A stretch of 64,000 bases of DNA from Mycoplasma tullyi. GTDB taxonomy: Bacteria > Bacillota_I > Bacilli_A > Mycoplasmatales > Mycoplasmoidaceae. The stretch's first letter is position 1, and the number at the start of each line of letters is the position of its first letter. The notes under the pieces are model-generated. The model did no database searches, was not told where the DNA came from, and saw nothing but the letters and a program-made list of their open reading frames with translations. A program made the position numbers and the translations under genes. This document shows positions 10,975 to 22,441 of the stretch, one piece after another. The stretch covers positions 496,001-560,000 of the forward strand of contig NZ_CP059674.1 of assembly GCF_014068355.1 (NCBI RefSeq), in the 5' to 3' direction.

Positions 10975-12915
10975 TTAACTCGAAAGAGAACTAGAACCAT
11001 CCTGTCCTGAATTTGTTGAAGTACTATTTAAAGTAAAGGTTAAATTACCAATATAAGGAGCATTCATACTATCTTCAGTCCCGGGTGATATTACTACCTT
11101 ATTTAAACCTTGTTTTAGTGTTAAAGTAGTTTTGTTGTTTGCAACACTGCCTTCATTTCCAGTACTATTATTAGTTTTAGATGTATCAAAATAACCTAAT
11201 GTATTTCAGTTTGTTTTGCCTGTTACAGTGACAGTAACAGAGTTAGTATTATCTATAGATAATTTCAATCCTCTAGAATTGCTAGTTAAGTATGAACCAC
11301 TAATATAATAATCACCATCTTTAGGAGCATTTACATAGATTGTAAATGTTCTAGCTGTATTAGTATTTGCCGGTGTGTTATTTCTATTTGGAACTGAACT
11401 TGGTAAAGGTCGTGCTACAGTACCACCAATTATCCCAACTAAATAAGTCATTGCATTAGCAGGCATTGAATTAGCTAAATTAGTAAACTGAACAACATCT
11501 GTTGATCAATCAGCAGCTAAACTATATCCCTTTAATAGATCAACAGTAATTGCAGTTAAAGTGTCGTTTATATTTTCTGTATTTCCAAAAATTTGATCAT
11601 TAATCTTTGATTCACTTCCAGAATTTGAAGTAAGATACATATTACCAATCATTGGAGCTACTTTAGTATCTGGAACACTAAATTCAATTTTATTTTCACC
11701 AAAATTTAGATTAGATAAAGTAAGTTTAGCTACATTAATATCACTAACAGTAGGAGTTTTACCATCTAAGTTATTTTCTGTTCCAAAAGTAATTGGGGTT
11801 TGTGTTTCATTATCATTTAACTTATATTGCAAACCAACCATATTAGCATCACCTGTTTTAACTAACTTATAAGGGAAGTATAAATATGCTGTTGATGGTC
11901 CATAGTAAATAAAGTCTAATGTGTATTTAGCTCCTGTTTCGCCTAAATTATAGATTCAAGCTACATCTGTTAATGTTTGAGTAGATTGAGTGATTATTGT
12001 TGGTGTTGTAGCATTAGCTAAAACTGTTCTTTCAGCAAAACTTCAATTCACACTGCTACTTAAATCAACGCTATAACCTACAAAACTATAGTTAGCAGGC
12101 TGTTGCATAGTAGCAGTAGTAATACCTGTTAATTTAGTTTTATCTAATTTATATAACTTAGAGTTAGCAAAACTATCGGCATTTTCTTTTTGCTTAGTTA
12201 GCTCTTCTTGATTCATTACAGTTTGAATACTCTGACTAGCTTGTTGAATTAGTTCAACAGTTGGAATGGTGCCACTAACTGGATCTAAGGTTTGCCTAAG
12301 AATCTGTTCAGCTTGTTGATATGAAGAATTAATTTTATTCAAAATTGCGCTATATTTTGGATCCTTTAACGATGCTAAAGTAGATTGTTTTTGATTAACA
12401 GTATTTTTTAGATCATTATAAGGTGCTAATAAAGCTTTATTAGCTTCATCAAATTTTAGTTTTTCGGCATTTGCATTGTCTATAGCGGTTTGTAAAGTTG
12501 AAGTAACCTCCTTAACTTGTTCAACAGTTGCTGTTGAACTATCTGCTGTTTCTTTGGCAGTGTTATACGCAGAAACTAAATTATCTTGAATTTTTGCATA
12601 ATCTGCATATAATTCAACTTTTTGACTTTGATCATTTAATAATGTATTTAAAGTAGATTTAGCGTTAGCTAATTCTTGACTAGAAACATCGATCGTACCT
12701 TGGTTGTTGCTTGGTGTGGTGTCCATGCTAGGCATGTCAACCTTATTCTCAGTACGACTTGGAGCGGTGGGATTTGTATTAGAACTTGAATCAGCACTAG
12801 TTGAACCTGAATTAGGAACCAGTGTTATCGCTTGAGTACAGCTTGCAGCAGCAAGCATCACAAATGAACTTATACCTAATAAACTAACAAACTTGATAAT
12901 GTTCTTTCTTTTCAT
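10975..12915 (-). CDS. vlhA: VlhA haemagglutinin lipoprotein, copy 5
   Basis: 646 aa, ATG start, intact under code 4. Lipobox with Cys26. The helical N-terminal half is of a second subtype shared with copy 9: LNTLLNDQSQK-like start, GYSVDL near residue 283, and a YKLDKTKLTG stretch absent from copies 1-4. The C-terminal domain is standard (INVAKLTL, IGNMYLTSN, LLKGYSL, YYISGSYL, GNLTFTL). It has a full-length leader with -10 box and (GAA)8, so it is predicted off. Confidence 0.95.
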
Positions 12916-12963
12916 TTAAACTAAACTAATTAGTTATGCTTAATAGAATTCTATTAAGAATAG

Positions 12964-12971
12964 AGTATATA
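12964..12971 (-). promoter_or_regulatory. -10 box of vlhA copy 5
   Basis: TATATACT on the minus strand about 49 bases before the ATG, as in copies 1 and 2. Confidence 0.5.
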
Positions 12972-13046
12972 AAGTTCAATAAAGACCAAATTTAAATTTA
13001 TTGTTACTTATGTTAAATTTGTTCGTTATTCCAAGCTTTATAGGAA

Positions 13047-13072
13047 CTTCTTCTTCTTCTTCTTCTTCTTCT
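13047..13072 (-). repeat. (GAA)8 array, vlhA copy 5
   Basis: Eight GAA units 131 bases before the ATG. This is the shortest uninterrupted array of the block and is four units from 12. Confidence 0.9.
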
Positions 13073-13133
13073 AGAAAATAAGGGTTTTGCTAATCATTTC
13101 GTGATTGTAAAAACCTAATTTCCCTTTGAGATA

Positions 13134-13166
13134 TAAAAAACATCAGAACGATTAATTCTGACGTTT
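13134..13166 (-). terminator. Terminator of vlhA copy 6
   Basis: Stem aacatcagaa/ttctgacgtt with one mismatch, and a minus-strand U run. Confidence 0.7.
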
Positions 13167-13246
13167 TAACCTTTTAATAGATTTAAATATTTAGTAAATT
13201 TAATTCTTCTAAGTTATTTATTTATTGTCGCATTATTTTATCTTGC

Positions 13247-15211
13247 CTACTTGGAAAATATTAATTTCCCTATAAACGGAGTTTCGTTAGTACCATCACC
13301 ACTTATAACTATCTTATTAATACCTTGTTTAAGTGTTAAGGTTCTGTGTCCATTATCAACAACACGGCTCCTAGCCACATCAGTTCTTCTTGTATCAAAC
13401 GCTTCTAATGTGGTTAAACTTGTTCTTGATGTTACAGATACTGTTAATGAATTAGAAGTACCTTCTGTTTGGAATTTCAACAAACTTTGACCTAAAGTTG
13501 AAATATATGATCCACTAATATAATATTGACCAGCAGATGGAGCATTTACAAATATTGTGTAAGTTCTATTTTGTCCGGTTGCCATCGGACTTTTAACTGG
13601 GTTATTAACAGTGCCAGCTAAACCTCTTTCATTAGTTCTTGCAATTAGTCCTACTAAGTAACTCGCATTAGTAGGTCGTAAATTTGCTGGTGTTTCACTT
13701 GGAATAGCTAAATTTTTAAATTCGCCAAAATATGTAGATCAACCAGAAGTAAGACTATAACCTTTTAATAAATCTACTAAAACAGAAGTTTGGTTACTAT
13801 TTGTATTGCCAAAGATTTGGTTGTAAATATTTTGTTGGCTATTAACATTAGAAGTAAGATACATATTACCAATCATTGGAGCTACTTTAGCTGGATTACT
13901 GGTTGGAACACTAAACTCTACTGTGTTTTCACCAAACTTCAAATTAGATAAAGTAATTTTAGCTACATTAATATCACCAACCGTTGGAGTTGGTCCGTTT
14001 GCATTCGTTTGTGTTCCAAAAGTAATAGCTGTTGCTTGTCGTGCATCATTCAACTTATATTGAAGTGCTACTTGATCATTATTTTTAACTAACTTATAAG
14101 GGAAGTATAAGTAAGCTGTAGTTGAAGCGCCATAATAATTAAACTTTAATGTGTATTTAGTGTTTGTTCCAGTTAAACTATAAATCCAAGAAACATCAGG
14201 TGAACTAACTGGGTTAGAAACTGGACTAGTTGTATTATTGTTTCTAGTTCAAACCTTTCTTTGAGCAAAGTTTAAGTTTTGTAGACCTGTTGAACCAGTA
14301 GTTAAATCAACATTATAACCAGCAAAACTTCAGTTTGATGGTTGTTGACTGTTAGTTGAATTAGTTTCAGTTAATTGAGTTCTAGACAATGTCTTTTGTT
14401 CAAAATTATTAAACGCATCTACATTTTGTTTTCATCCTGGAACTTTTGTTAGAAGATCTTTGATATCTTGATTTATCTTAGTAATATTCTCAACTTCAGA
14501 AGGTGTTCCCATAAATGAATTTAATGGTTTAGATGTTATTTCACTACCTTTATTAAACACTTGATTAACACTATCTCTAATCCGACTGTATTTATTATCA
14601 GACAATCCATTTAAAGTAGTAGTTTTAGATTGTAGTGTGACTTTTAATTCATTAAATACAGTTACTAATGATCGCTTAGCATTATCAAAAGCTTGTTTAT
14701 CACTAGCAGCTTTATCAATTGCTTTTTGTAAATTAGTTGTTAATGATCTAACTTGATCTAATGTTGCATTAGGATTTCTTGATGCAAACTTAGCAGTTTG
14801 ATATGCCGATTTTAAAGCGCTTAGAATATTAGAATAATTTGAATATAATGCAACATTAGTAGATTCTGTACCAATTAAATCGGTTAGTGTTTTTCTAGCA
14901 GCTGCTAGTTCTTGAGCTGCAGGATTAGGTGCTACACTTCCATTTGAAGGATTATTAGTTGTACTTCTACCACTTGAAGGATTATTAGTTCTCACACCAC
15001 TTGATGAATTGGTGTTACTACTAGACGCACTATTAGTAGTATTTACATCTTTACTAGCAGTGTTTGAATTTGAGTTAGATCTTGAGTTAATAGTTGAAGA
15101 ACTCGAATTAGGTATCAGTGTAATTGCTTGTGTACAGCTTGAAGCTGTTAACATAACAAATGAACTGATACCTAATAAACTAATAAACTTTAAAGTGTTT
15201 TTTCTTTTCAT
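13247..15211 (-). CDS. vlhA: VlhA haemagglutinin lipoprotein, copy 6
   Basis: 654 aa, ATG start, intact under code 4. Lipobox with Cys26; a long Ser/Asn/Thr linker with a tandem SGxxxxNNPS-type repeat around residues 72-90; helical region; standard C-terminal domain. The protein stops soon after the last conserved strand: GKLIFSK and stop, where relatives read GNLTFTL plus 10-20 more residues, so the tail is lost. The upstream array is degenerate. Probably a silent donor copy. Confidence 0.93.
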
Positions 15212-15260
15212 AAAAGTTAAATTAAATGATTTGAATGCAACCCAAATCCATTAAGAATAG

Positions 15261-15266
15261 TGTATA
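15261..15266 (-). promoter_or_regulatory. -10-like box of vlhA copy 6
   Basis: Minus-strand TATACA at the leader position where relatives have TATATACT. Confidence 0.35.
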
Positions 15267-15349
15267 AAAATAAATAAAGAATAAATTAAATTTAAATTTA
15301 TTCTTCGTTATCGATAATTTGTTAGTTACTATAAAACTTTTTATTATTA

Positions 15350-15370
15350 CTTCTTCTTACATTTGTTCTA
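15350..15370 (-). repeat. Degenerate GAA array, vlhA copy 6
   Basis: Only three CTT/GAA units remain, followed by an interrupted stretch up to the conserved ctag flank. The array cannot slip back to 12 easily, so the gene is probably locked off. Confidence 0.8.
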
Positions 15371-15423
15371 GAAATAAAGGATATTCGCAGTTTTTCTTAG
15401 TTAAAAGAAGCTAACCCTAGTTT

Positions 15424-15458
15424 AGAAAAAAACACCAGAATTGATTATTCTGATGTTT
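15424..15458 (-). terminator. Terminator of vlhA copy 7
   Basis: Stem aacaccagaa/ttctgatgtt (one G-U pair) with a minus-strand U run. Confidence 0.75.
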
Positions 15459-15514
15459 TAAGTTTTTTAACTAATTAGTGTTTATTAAAAGTAAACGCGT
15501 TATTTTATTTGATC

Positions 15515-17560
15515 TTATGCTGTTGGTGTAGTTCCATTTTCAGGTGCAATAGTTGATGAAGCATTCATTAAAGTAAAGGTTAAATTTCCTATAAAAGGAG
15601 TGTCACCATTATCAACACCATCTACACCAGTCAAGGTGATCGCGTTAAGACCTTCGTTTAATTTTAAGGTTCTCTTCATTGTCGAACCCTCAGAAGCAGC
15701 TCTTTCAGTCATATTATCAGTTTTAGTATTAAAACGTCTAAGCGTGCTTCAATTATCAACCATCACGTTTTTAACGATAAGATCATTATTTTGACCACTT
15801 GAGAATTTTAAACCTCTCATTGGTTTTGATAAATAATCACCACTAACATAATAATCACCAGCCATAGGTGCATTTACGTAGATTGTAAATGTTCTAGACG
15901 AATTGCTATTTGTTGGGAAGTTATTAGTGTTAGTAATCGAACCAGAATTCATAATTGTACGGTTTTGATTACCACCAACTAATCCGACTAAATAAATAGG
16001 CGTATTGATAGTGGTTGAATTCATCATTAGACCGGTAAATTTACCAAAATATGGTTGTCAACTTGATGTAAGACTATAACCTTTTAGTATATCGACTTCA
16101 ATTGAAGTTGAGTCTGTAGTTGTACTAATAGTATTACCAAAGATAGCATCATACACTTTATTTTGGTTTTGTAGACTCGAAGTCAAATACATATTACCAA
16201 TCATTGGTGCGACTTTATTTGTAGGAACACTGAATTCAAGTTTGTTTGTACCAAATATTAAATTAGTTAATTTAATCTTAGCTACTTTAATATCACTAAC
16301 TGTTGGTTTATCACCACTATCAGTTTCACTTGAACCAAAAGTGATAGCTACTGGTTGTTCACTCTCATTTAATTTATATTGAAGACCGATATTTTCAGAA
16401 TCACTATTTTTAACTAATTTATAAGGGAAATATAAATAACCTGTTGAAGGACCATAGTATTCAAAAGATAAACTATACTTAGCTCCTTCACCACTTAAGC
16501 TATAGATTCAAGATACATCTGTTAATGGTTGAGAGTTTTCAGTTGCATCAGTTAACGGAGTAGTATTACCACTATTATTGTTCCAAATCTTTCTTTGAGC
16601 AAAGTTTCAGTTTGGAGTCATCGAATTTGATCCTGATGAAACATCAACACTATAACCAACAAAACTGTAATTACCAGGTTGTTGTTGAAACTGTTGAGTA
16701 TTAGATACTGTAGTAGGTGCAGTTAATTGTTGGCTATTTAGTACTTGTTTAACAAAACCATCACCAAACATATCAGCATTTTGTTTTTCTTTAGTTAGTT
16801 TACTACTCTCTGTTGCTGTTGTAATATCATTATTAACTCTTGTTATGTCACTTTCAACAGGAATCATACCATCAACAGGATCTAGTGTTTTAGTTATAAT
16901 CGCTTTACCTTGATCATAAACATTAGTAAGAGATTTTTTAATTCCACTGTATTTATCTGCTGATAATGATTCTAAGGTTTGAGAAAAAGTATTAAATGTA
17001 GTTTTTAAAGCGTTATAAGCAGTTACTAATGCTTCATTTTTACTATTAAAATCATCCTTAGCATTAATAGCATTTTTGATTGCACTATCTAATGCTGAGT
17101 TAGCATCATTTATTTCAGTTATAGTTGCATCAGTTTTTGTTGAAACTTCTTTAGCTGTTTGATATGCTGTCATTAAATTACTTTTAATCTTGGCGTAGTC
17201 ATCATATGATGCTAGATTATTAGCTTCACCATTAATTAAAGTTGTTAGAGTCATCCTAGCACTTGCTAATTCTGGGTTGACAGTATTCATACTAGAATTG
17301 GTGTTATCGCTCATCGTTTTGCCTGTATCACCAGCTGAGCTTGAAGGGTTAGAATTAGTGTTTGAAGGATTTTGATTAGTACTCGATGATTTTGGATCAG
17401 TACTCGAAGGTTTTGGATTAGGACTTGAAGAATTCGAATCTATATTAGATTTGGAAGTAGGTACTGGAACGACCGCTTGAGTACAACTAGCAGCTGCTAA
17501 AGCAACAAAAGACCCAACACCTAATAAACTAACGAACTTTAAAATGTTTTTTCTTTTCAT
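15515..17560 (-). CDS. vlhA: VlhA haemagglutinin lipoprotein, copy 7
   Basis: 681 aa from the ATG at 17560. An earlier in-frame ATG at 17581 would add seven hydrophobic residues before the conserved MKRKNILKF start, so I chose the later one. Lipobox with Cys26; the linker has repeated Ser-Ser-Thr/Asn-Pro units; helical region; C-terminal domain with IGNMYLTS, YYVSGDYL (altered from YYISGSYL) and GNLTFTL. There is no GAA array: the site reads as an A-rich relic (agaagcaaaag on the minus strand). Predicted permanently silent unless it acts as a sequence donor. Confidence 0.92.
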
Positions 17561-17760
17561 AAAAAATGAATAAAATAACATTAACCAAAACTATCAAAAG
17601 TAAATTGAATTTAAATAAAGGGTTAATTAAATTTAAATCTATTATTTATCATTGACAGTTTATTAATCAATACAAAATTCCCGAGAGTCACTTTTTCATT
17701 CTTTTGCTTCTAAAAATTGGGATTTTATTTATTTTTTTCTTAATACATTGAAGCTAAAGA
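17561..17760 (-). other. Leader of vlhA copy 7, array lost
   Basis: The position equivalent to the GAA array (about 17692-17722) holds only scattered GAA-like words. A cccgagagt segment follows in place of the usual ctcttaga, and a related cccgaga occurs before copy 10. Confidence 0.5.
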
Positions 17761-17774
17761 TAACTTTTAACAAA

Positions 17775-17807
17775 GAAAACACCAGAATAAAGGGTTCTGG
17801 TGTTTGA
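17775..17807 (-). terminator. Terminator of vlhA copy 8
   Basis: Stem aaacaccagaa/ttctggtgttt with a U run on the minus strand. Confidence 0.85.
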
Positions 17808-17840
17808 TTTTTTAAGTTAATTATGCCTATCGGATTAATA

Positions 17841-19892
17841 CTACGATGCTGATCCAGTTCCACCTTCAGGCATACCACTTGATGAACTATTACTTAAAGT
17901 AAAGGTTAAATTACCAATGAATGGAGTATTGTTAGTATCACCATTGATAAGTATCTTATTAAGACCTTGTTTAAGGTGTAATGTTCTTTTCATATTGTTT
18001 GCTACAACATTACTACTAGTATTACCAGTATTAAATGTTTCTAATGAAGTGAAATTACCACTTGCCATTGGAACAGTGACAGTTACTGTATTAGTATCAT
18101 CATTAGCTTTAAATATTAATGATCTTGATTGGCTATTAGATGAAATGTACGATCCACCAAAGTAATAATCACCATCCATGGGTGCATTTACATATATTGT
18201 AAAGGTTCTTTGGGCTCCAGTTGCAGTTGGAGTTTTAACTGCATTAGTATCACTAGATAGAGTTCTTGATCCATTACCTGCAATAAATCCAACTAAATAG
18301 CTTGGAGTAGTTGCTTGTGTAGTTGAAGATGTTCCATTTGGAACAGTTAAATTTTTAAATTCACCAATATATGTTGATCAACCAGAAATTAAACCATAAC
18401 CTTTTAATAAATCTACTGTAACTGAAGTTTGGTTGTTAGTTGTGCTATTTGTATTTCCAAAGATCTGATCGTAAATTTTATTTTGACTATCAACATTTGA
18501 AGTAAGATACATATTACCAATCATTGGAGCGACTTTAGCAGCATTATCTTCATCTGTTGGAAGACTAAATTCTAACGTGTTTTCACCAAACTTTAAGTCT
18601 GTTAACGTGATTTTAGCTACATTAATGTCAGCTACAGTTGGTGTAGGATTCATTTCATTATTAGAATCCGTCATTCCATCAGCAACTAGAGTTTCAGAAG
18701 AACTTCTAGCCATAGGAGCACCGCCATTAGATGGAGTTCCTTCTACATTTGTAGAAGCACTTATTGGTGCAGCTTGACCTGATTGGAAGTTAATTGTTTT
18801 TGGACCAGATTCGTTTAACTTATATTGAAGTGCAACAGAATTCATATCACCAGCTTTAACTAACTTATAAGGGAAGTATAAGTATCCTGTAGATGGTCCA
18901 TAATAAACAAATTTTAATGTGTATTTAGTTCCTGTTCCAGCTAAACTATATATTCAAGAAACATCACTTGAAGAAACTGGATCAGCAACTAAACTAGTAG
19001 TACCATTGTTACTAATCCAAACTTTTCTTTGTGCAAAGTTTCAGTTTGGAATCATACTAGAACCACTAGTACCACTTACATCAACACTAAAACCTACAAA
19101 ACTCCAGTTTACAGGTTGATCTTGATTATTAGTCGCATCACTTCCTACAGATAAATTATCTTTAGATAAGGCATTCTTTTTAAAATTATCAAACTCTTCT
19201 GCATTTTGTTTTCATCTTGGAAGTTTACTAAGTGCTTGACTTAGATCTTGATTAGCTTTAGTGATATTTTCAATACTAAGACGTTCACCCGTTAAAGAAT
19301 CTAATTTGTTAGTTATTATTCCACTACCTGTATTAAATAATGGAGTAAGTGTATCTCTAATCGCACTATATTTATCTCCAGATAAACTACCTAAAGTAGT
19401 TTCATTAGATTGTAATGTAATTTTTAACTGATTGTATGCAGTTACTAAAGCTCGATTAGCATTATCAAAAGTTTGTTTTTCACTAGCAGCTTTATCAATT
19501 GCTGTTTGTAATGCAGTTTGGATAGATTTCAGATCATCTAATGATGAATTAGCATTTCCTGCTTCATTTTTAGCAGTGTCATATGCTGTTTTTAAATCGC
19601 TTTCAATTTTGCCATAATCAGAATACAAGGCGATGTTATCGTTTTCAGTATTGAGTAAATCTGTTAGTGTTTTTCTAGCAGTTGCTAATTGTTGCTCAGC
19701 ACTATTCATTTCTTGACCATTATCAGTATTAGCATTATTACTAGACATACTGTTGGTCATACCAGTGTTACTACTAGAAGTACCTGATTTAGGGACTGGT
19801 GTAATCGTTTGAGTACAGCTAGCAGCTGCTAACATAACAAACGATCCTACACCTAATAAACTAACAAACTTTAAAATCTTATTTCTTTTCAC
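17841..19892 (-). CDS. vlhA: VlhA haemagglutinin lipoprotein, copy 8
   Basis: 683 aa, GTG start, intact under code 4. Lipobox with Cys26, short linker, helical region like copies 1-2, then an extended Ala/Ser/Glu-rich variable loop before INVAKITL, followed by IGNMYLTSN, LLKGYGL, YYFGGSYI (Phe in place of the usual Ile-Ser) and GNLTFTL. A -10-like box is kept but no GAA array is present, so expression by the usual switch is not expected. Confidence 0.93.
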
Positions 19893-20090
19893 TTGAAGTA
19901 ACTAATGAATTCGTACTTAATCAAAATTCATTAAGTAAAGAATATATAAAGTTCAATAAAAATCAAATTTGAATTATTTTAATTGATGAATAACTAAATT
20001 GTTATCTAATGCTTTTAAGATGTCATTTTTTAGAAACAAAAGATTTTGTAAATCTTTATTGTTCATTAAAAACGATATCTCTGTTTCTAT
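19893..20090 (-). promoter_or_regulatory. Leader of vlhA copy 8, array lost
   Basis: Contains the -10-like TATATT (19941-19946) at the usual distance. The GAA position (about 20017-20045) holds no tandem units, only attttttagaaac-type sequence. Confidence 0.5.
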
Positions 20091-20091
20091 A

Positions 20092-20124
20092 TAAAAAACA
20101 CCAGAAAAATGTTCTGGTGTTAAA
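20092..20124 (-). terminator. Terminator of vlhA copy 9
   Basis: Stem aacaccagaa/ttctggtgtt with a 5-base loop and a minus-strand U run. Confidence 0.85.
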
Positions 20125-20172
20125 AATTTTATTTAACTGGTTTCGTTTATTTTTTATTCTTAATAACTATTA

Positions 20173-22089
20173 TTAAGCATTAGGTGTTGAAGGATTCATT
20201 AAAGTAAATTTAAGGTTTCCAAAATCAGGAGCATAACCATCAGCTTTACCATCAACACCGGTAACAACGATTTTATTTAAACCTGCGTTTAGTTTTAATG
20301 TTTTAGTTGTGGCAGGTTCAGTAACAACACCATTGTTTGTATTTGATGAATCAAATGTAACTAACTTAGTAGTTCAGTTACCATCTGTTTGATTTGTACC
20401 ATTACCAGGAGTTTTAATTTTTAAAATACTGTTCTCAGTACTTGTAGTATTTGTAAATTGTAATCATCGGTTATGTTGATCGTCATTTTGTGTCCCTGAA
20501 ATATAAATTCCACTTACATAATAATCACCAGTCTTAGGGGCATTTACATAGAAAGTATAAGTTCTAGCGGTTTTTTGATCCATTGTTACTTGTGGAGTTT
20601 TAATTACATTATGTAAAGAACTTTCATTCATAAGAGCACGAGCATCTGTTCCACCTACAAATCTAATTAAATAATAACTTTGGTTTTGTACGTTTTGATT
20701 GTCTAACATCAAACCAGTACCAGTATATTGACCAAATACTGTTGATCATCCAGCTGCTAATCCATAACCTTTTAAAAAGTCAACACTAACAGTTGTTGAA
20801 TTACCTGTAGTACTTTGTGTATTTCCAAAAATCTGATCATAAATAGTCGTTTGACTATTTTGATTTGAACTAAAGTACATATTTCCAATCATTGGAGCTA
20901 CTTTAGTGGTTGGAACACTAAATTCAATTGTGTTTTCACCAAAAGCTAGATTAGGGATCATCACCTTAGCTACATTAATACTATCAACTGTCGGAGTTGG
21001 ACCACTTGCATTTGTTTGATTACCAAAAGTAATCAAAGTTGGTTGAGTTGCATCATTTAATTTGTATTGCAACCCAACATTAGTACCATCAGCTTGTTTA
21101 ACTAACTTGTAAGGGAAATATAGATAACCAGTTGATGGTCCATAATAAGTAAATTTTAATGTGTATTTAGCACCAGTTCCTGCTAAACTATAAATTCAAG
21201 ATACATCTGTTAATGGTTTATTAGTTTCACCTTCACCGTTAGCACTAGCTGATTCAGTAAGTCTTACTGGAGGAGTTTGAATATTTCAAACTGTTCTAGT
21301 AGCAAAACTATAATTAACATTATCTAAACCAACACTATAGCCAACTAGGCTATAGTTACTTGGTGCTTGCATCATATGAGTACTATCAACATTAGTTAGT
21401 TTAGAACTATCTAATTTATAAAATTGATAGCTACTAAACATATCAGCATTATCTTTAAATGGTTTAAGGGTTTGTTGATTAGTATTATCTTGAATACCTT
21501 TAATTGCTTGAGCAATAGCTTGAGTAGTAGGGCTAGATCCATTAATTGGATCTAGTGTATTAGCAATAATCTGTTCAGCTTGATTGTATGAAGTATTTAC
21601 TTTATTTAGGATTGCGCTGTATGAAGCATTACTTAATCCTAATGAATTTATCTTAGCTTGTTTTTGACTTATTGTCGTTTTTAAACCTGCATAAGCCATT
21701 AATAGATCTCTATGAGATTCATCAAAGTTGTTTTTATCTTCAACAGCTTTATCAATCTCTTTTTGTAAAGTTGAAGTAGCATCTTTAACTTGTGTTAGGG
21801 TTGCTGATGAATTTTGTAAAACTTGTTCAGCTGATGCGTATGCAGTTTGTAAAGTATTTTGAATCTTTGCATAATCTGCATACATACCCACGTTAGTGTT
21901 TTTAGTATTTAATAAATTTGTTAAAGATGCTTTTGCAGTTGTTAATTCACTGTTATCAACACCTTGTGTTGGTTTTAACTCAGAATTAGGAATCATCGAA
22001 ATTGCTTGAGTACAACTTGCAACTGCTAAAGCAACAAACGAACTAATACCTAGCAAACTAACGAACTTTAATATGTTTTTTCTTTTCAT
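20173..22089 (-). CDS. vlhA: VlhA haemagglutinin lipoprotein, copy 9
   Basis: 638 aa, the shortest of the ten tandem copies. The conserved MKRKNILKF start is used; an ATG at 22098 would add three residues. Lipobox with Cys26. The Ser/Asn linker is nearly absent, so the helical region follows the signal almost directly. Its helical half is of the subtype shared with copy 5 (MYADYAKIQ, YKLDSSKLTN, GYSVGL). The C-terminal domain has INVAKVMI, IGNMYFSSN, FLKGYGL and YYVSGIYI. (GAA)10 predicts off. The -10 region is diverged. Confidence 0.94.
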
Positions 22090-22222
22090 AAAAATCAAAT
22101 TGATAAGGATTCGTAAATAACTCAGATCTATTAAGAAAAAATGGATAAAATTTAATAACCAAATTTATTTAACATTATTCTTGCTTATAGTGAATTTGAT
22201 AGTGACCCAAGACTTATAAGAG

Positions 22223-22254
22223 CTTCTTCTTCTTCTTCTTCTTCTTCTTCTTCT
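22223..22254 (-). repeat. (GAA)10 array, vlhA copy 9
   Basis: Ten GAA units about 133 bases before the ATG with the conserved flanks. Two units short of 12. Confidence 0.9.
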
Positions 22255-22313
22255 AGAAATAAAGGATTTTAGGGTCATATTTGAGATTGCAAAAACGTTA
22301 CTTTTGTTTTCAT

Positions 22314-22350
22314 ATAAAAAACACCAAAACCTTGATAAGTTCTGGTGTTT
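22314..22350 (-). terminator. Terminator of vlhA copy 10
   Basis: Imperfect stem aaacacca/tggtgttt with a minus-strand U run. Confidence 0.7.
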
Positions 22351-22441
22351 GTAATCTTATTTACTAACTTAACGAATAGTTAAATCGTAAGTATTTTTCT
22401 ATAGATTTTTCACTTTAAAATTCTGTTTGTGAATGCAGTTA

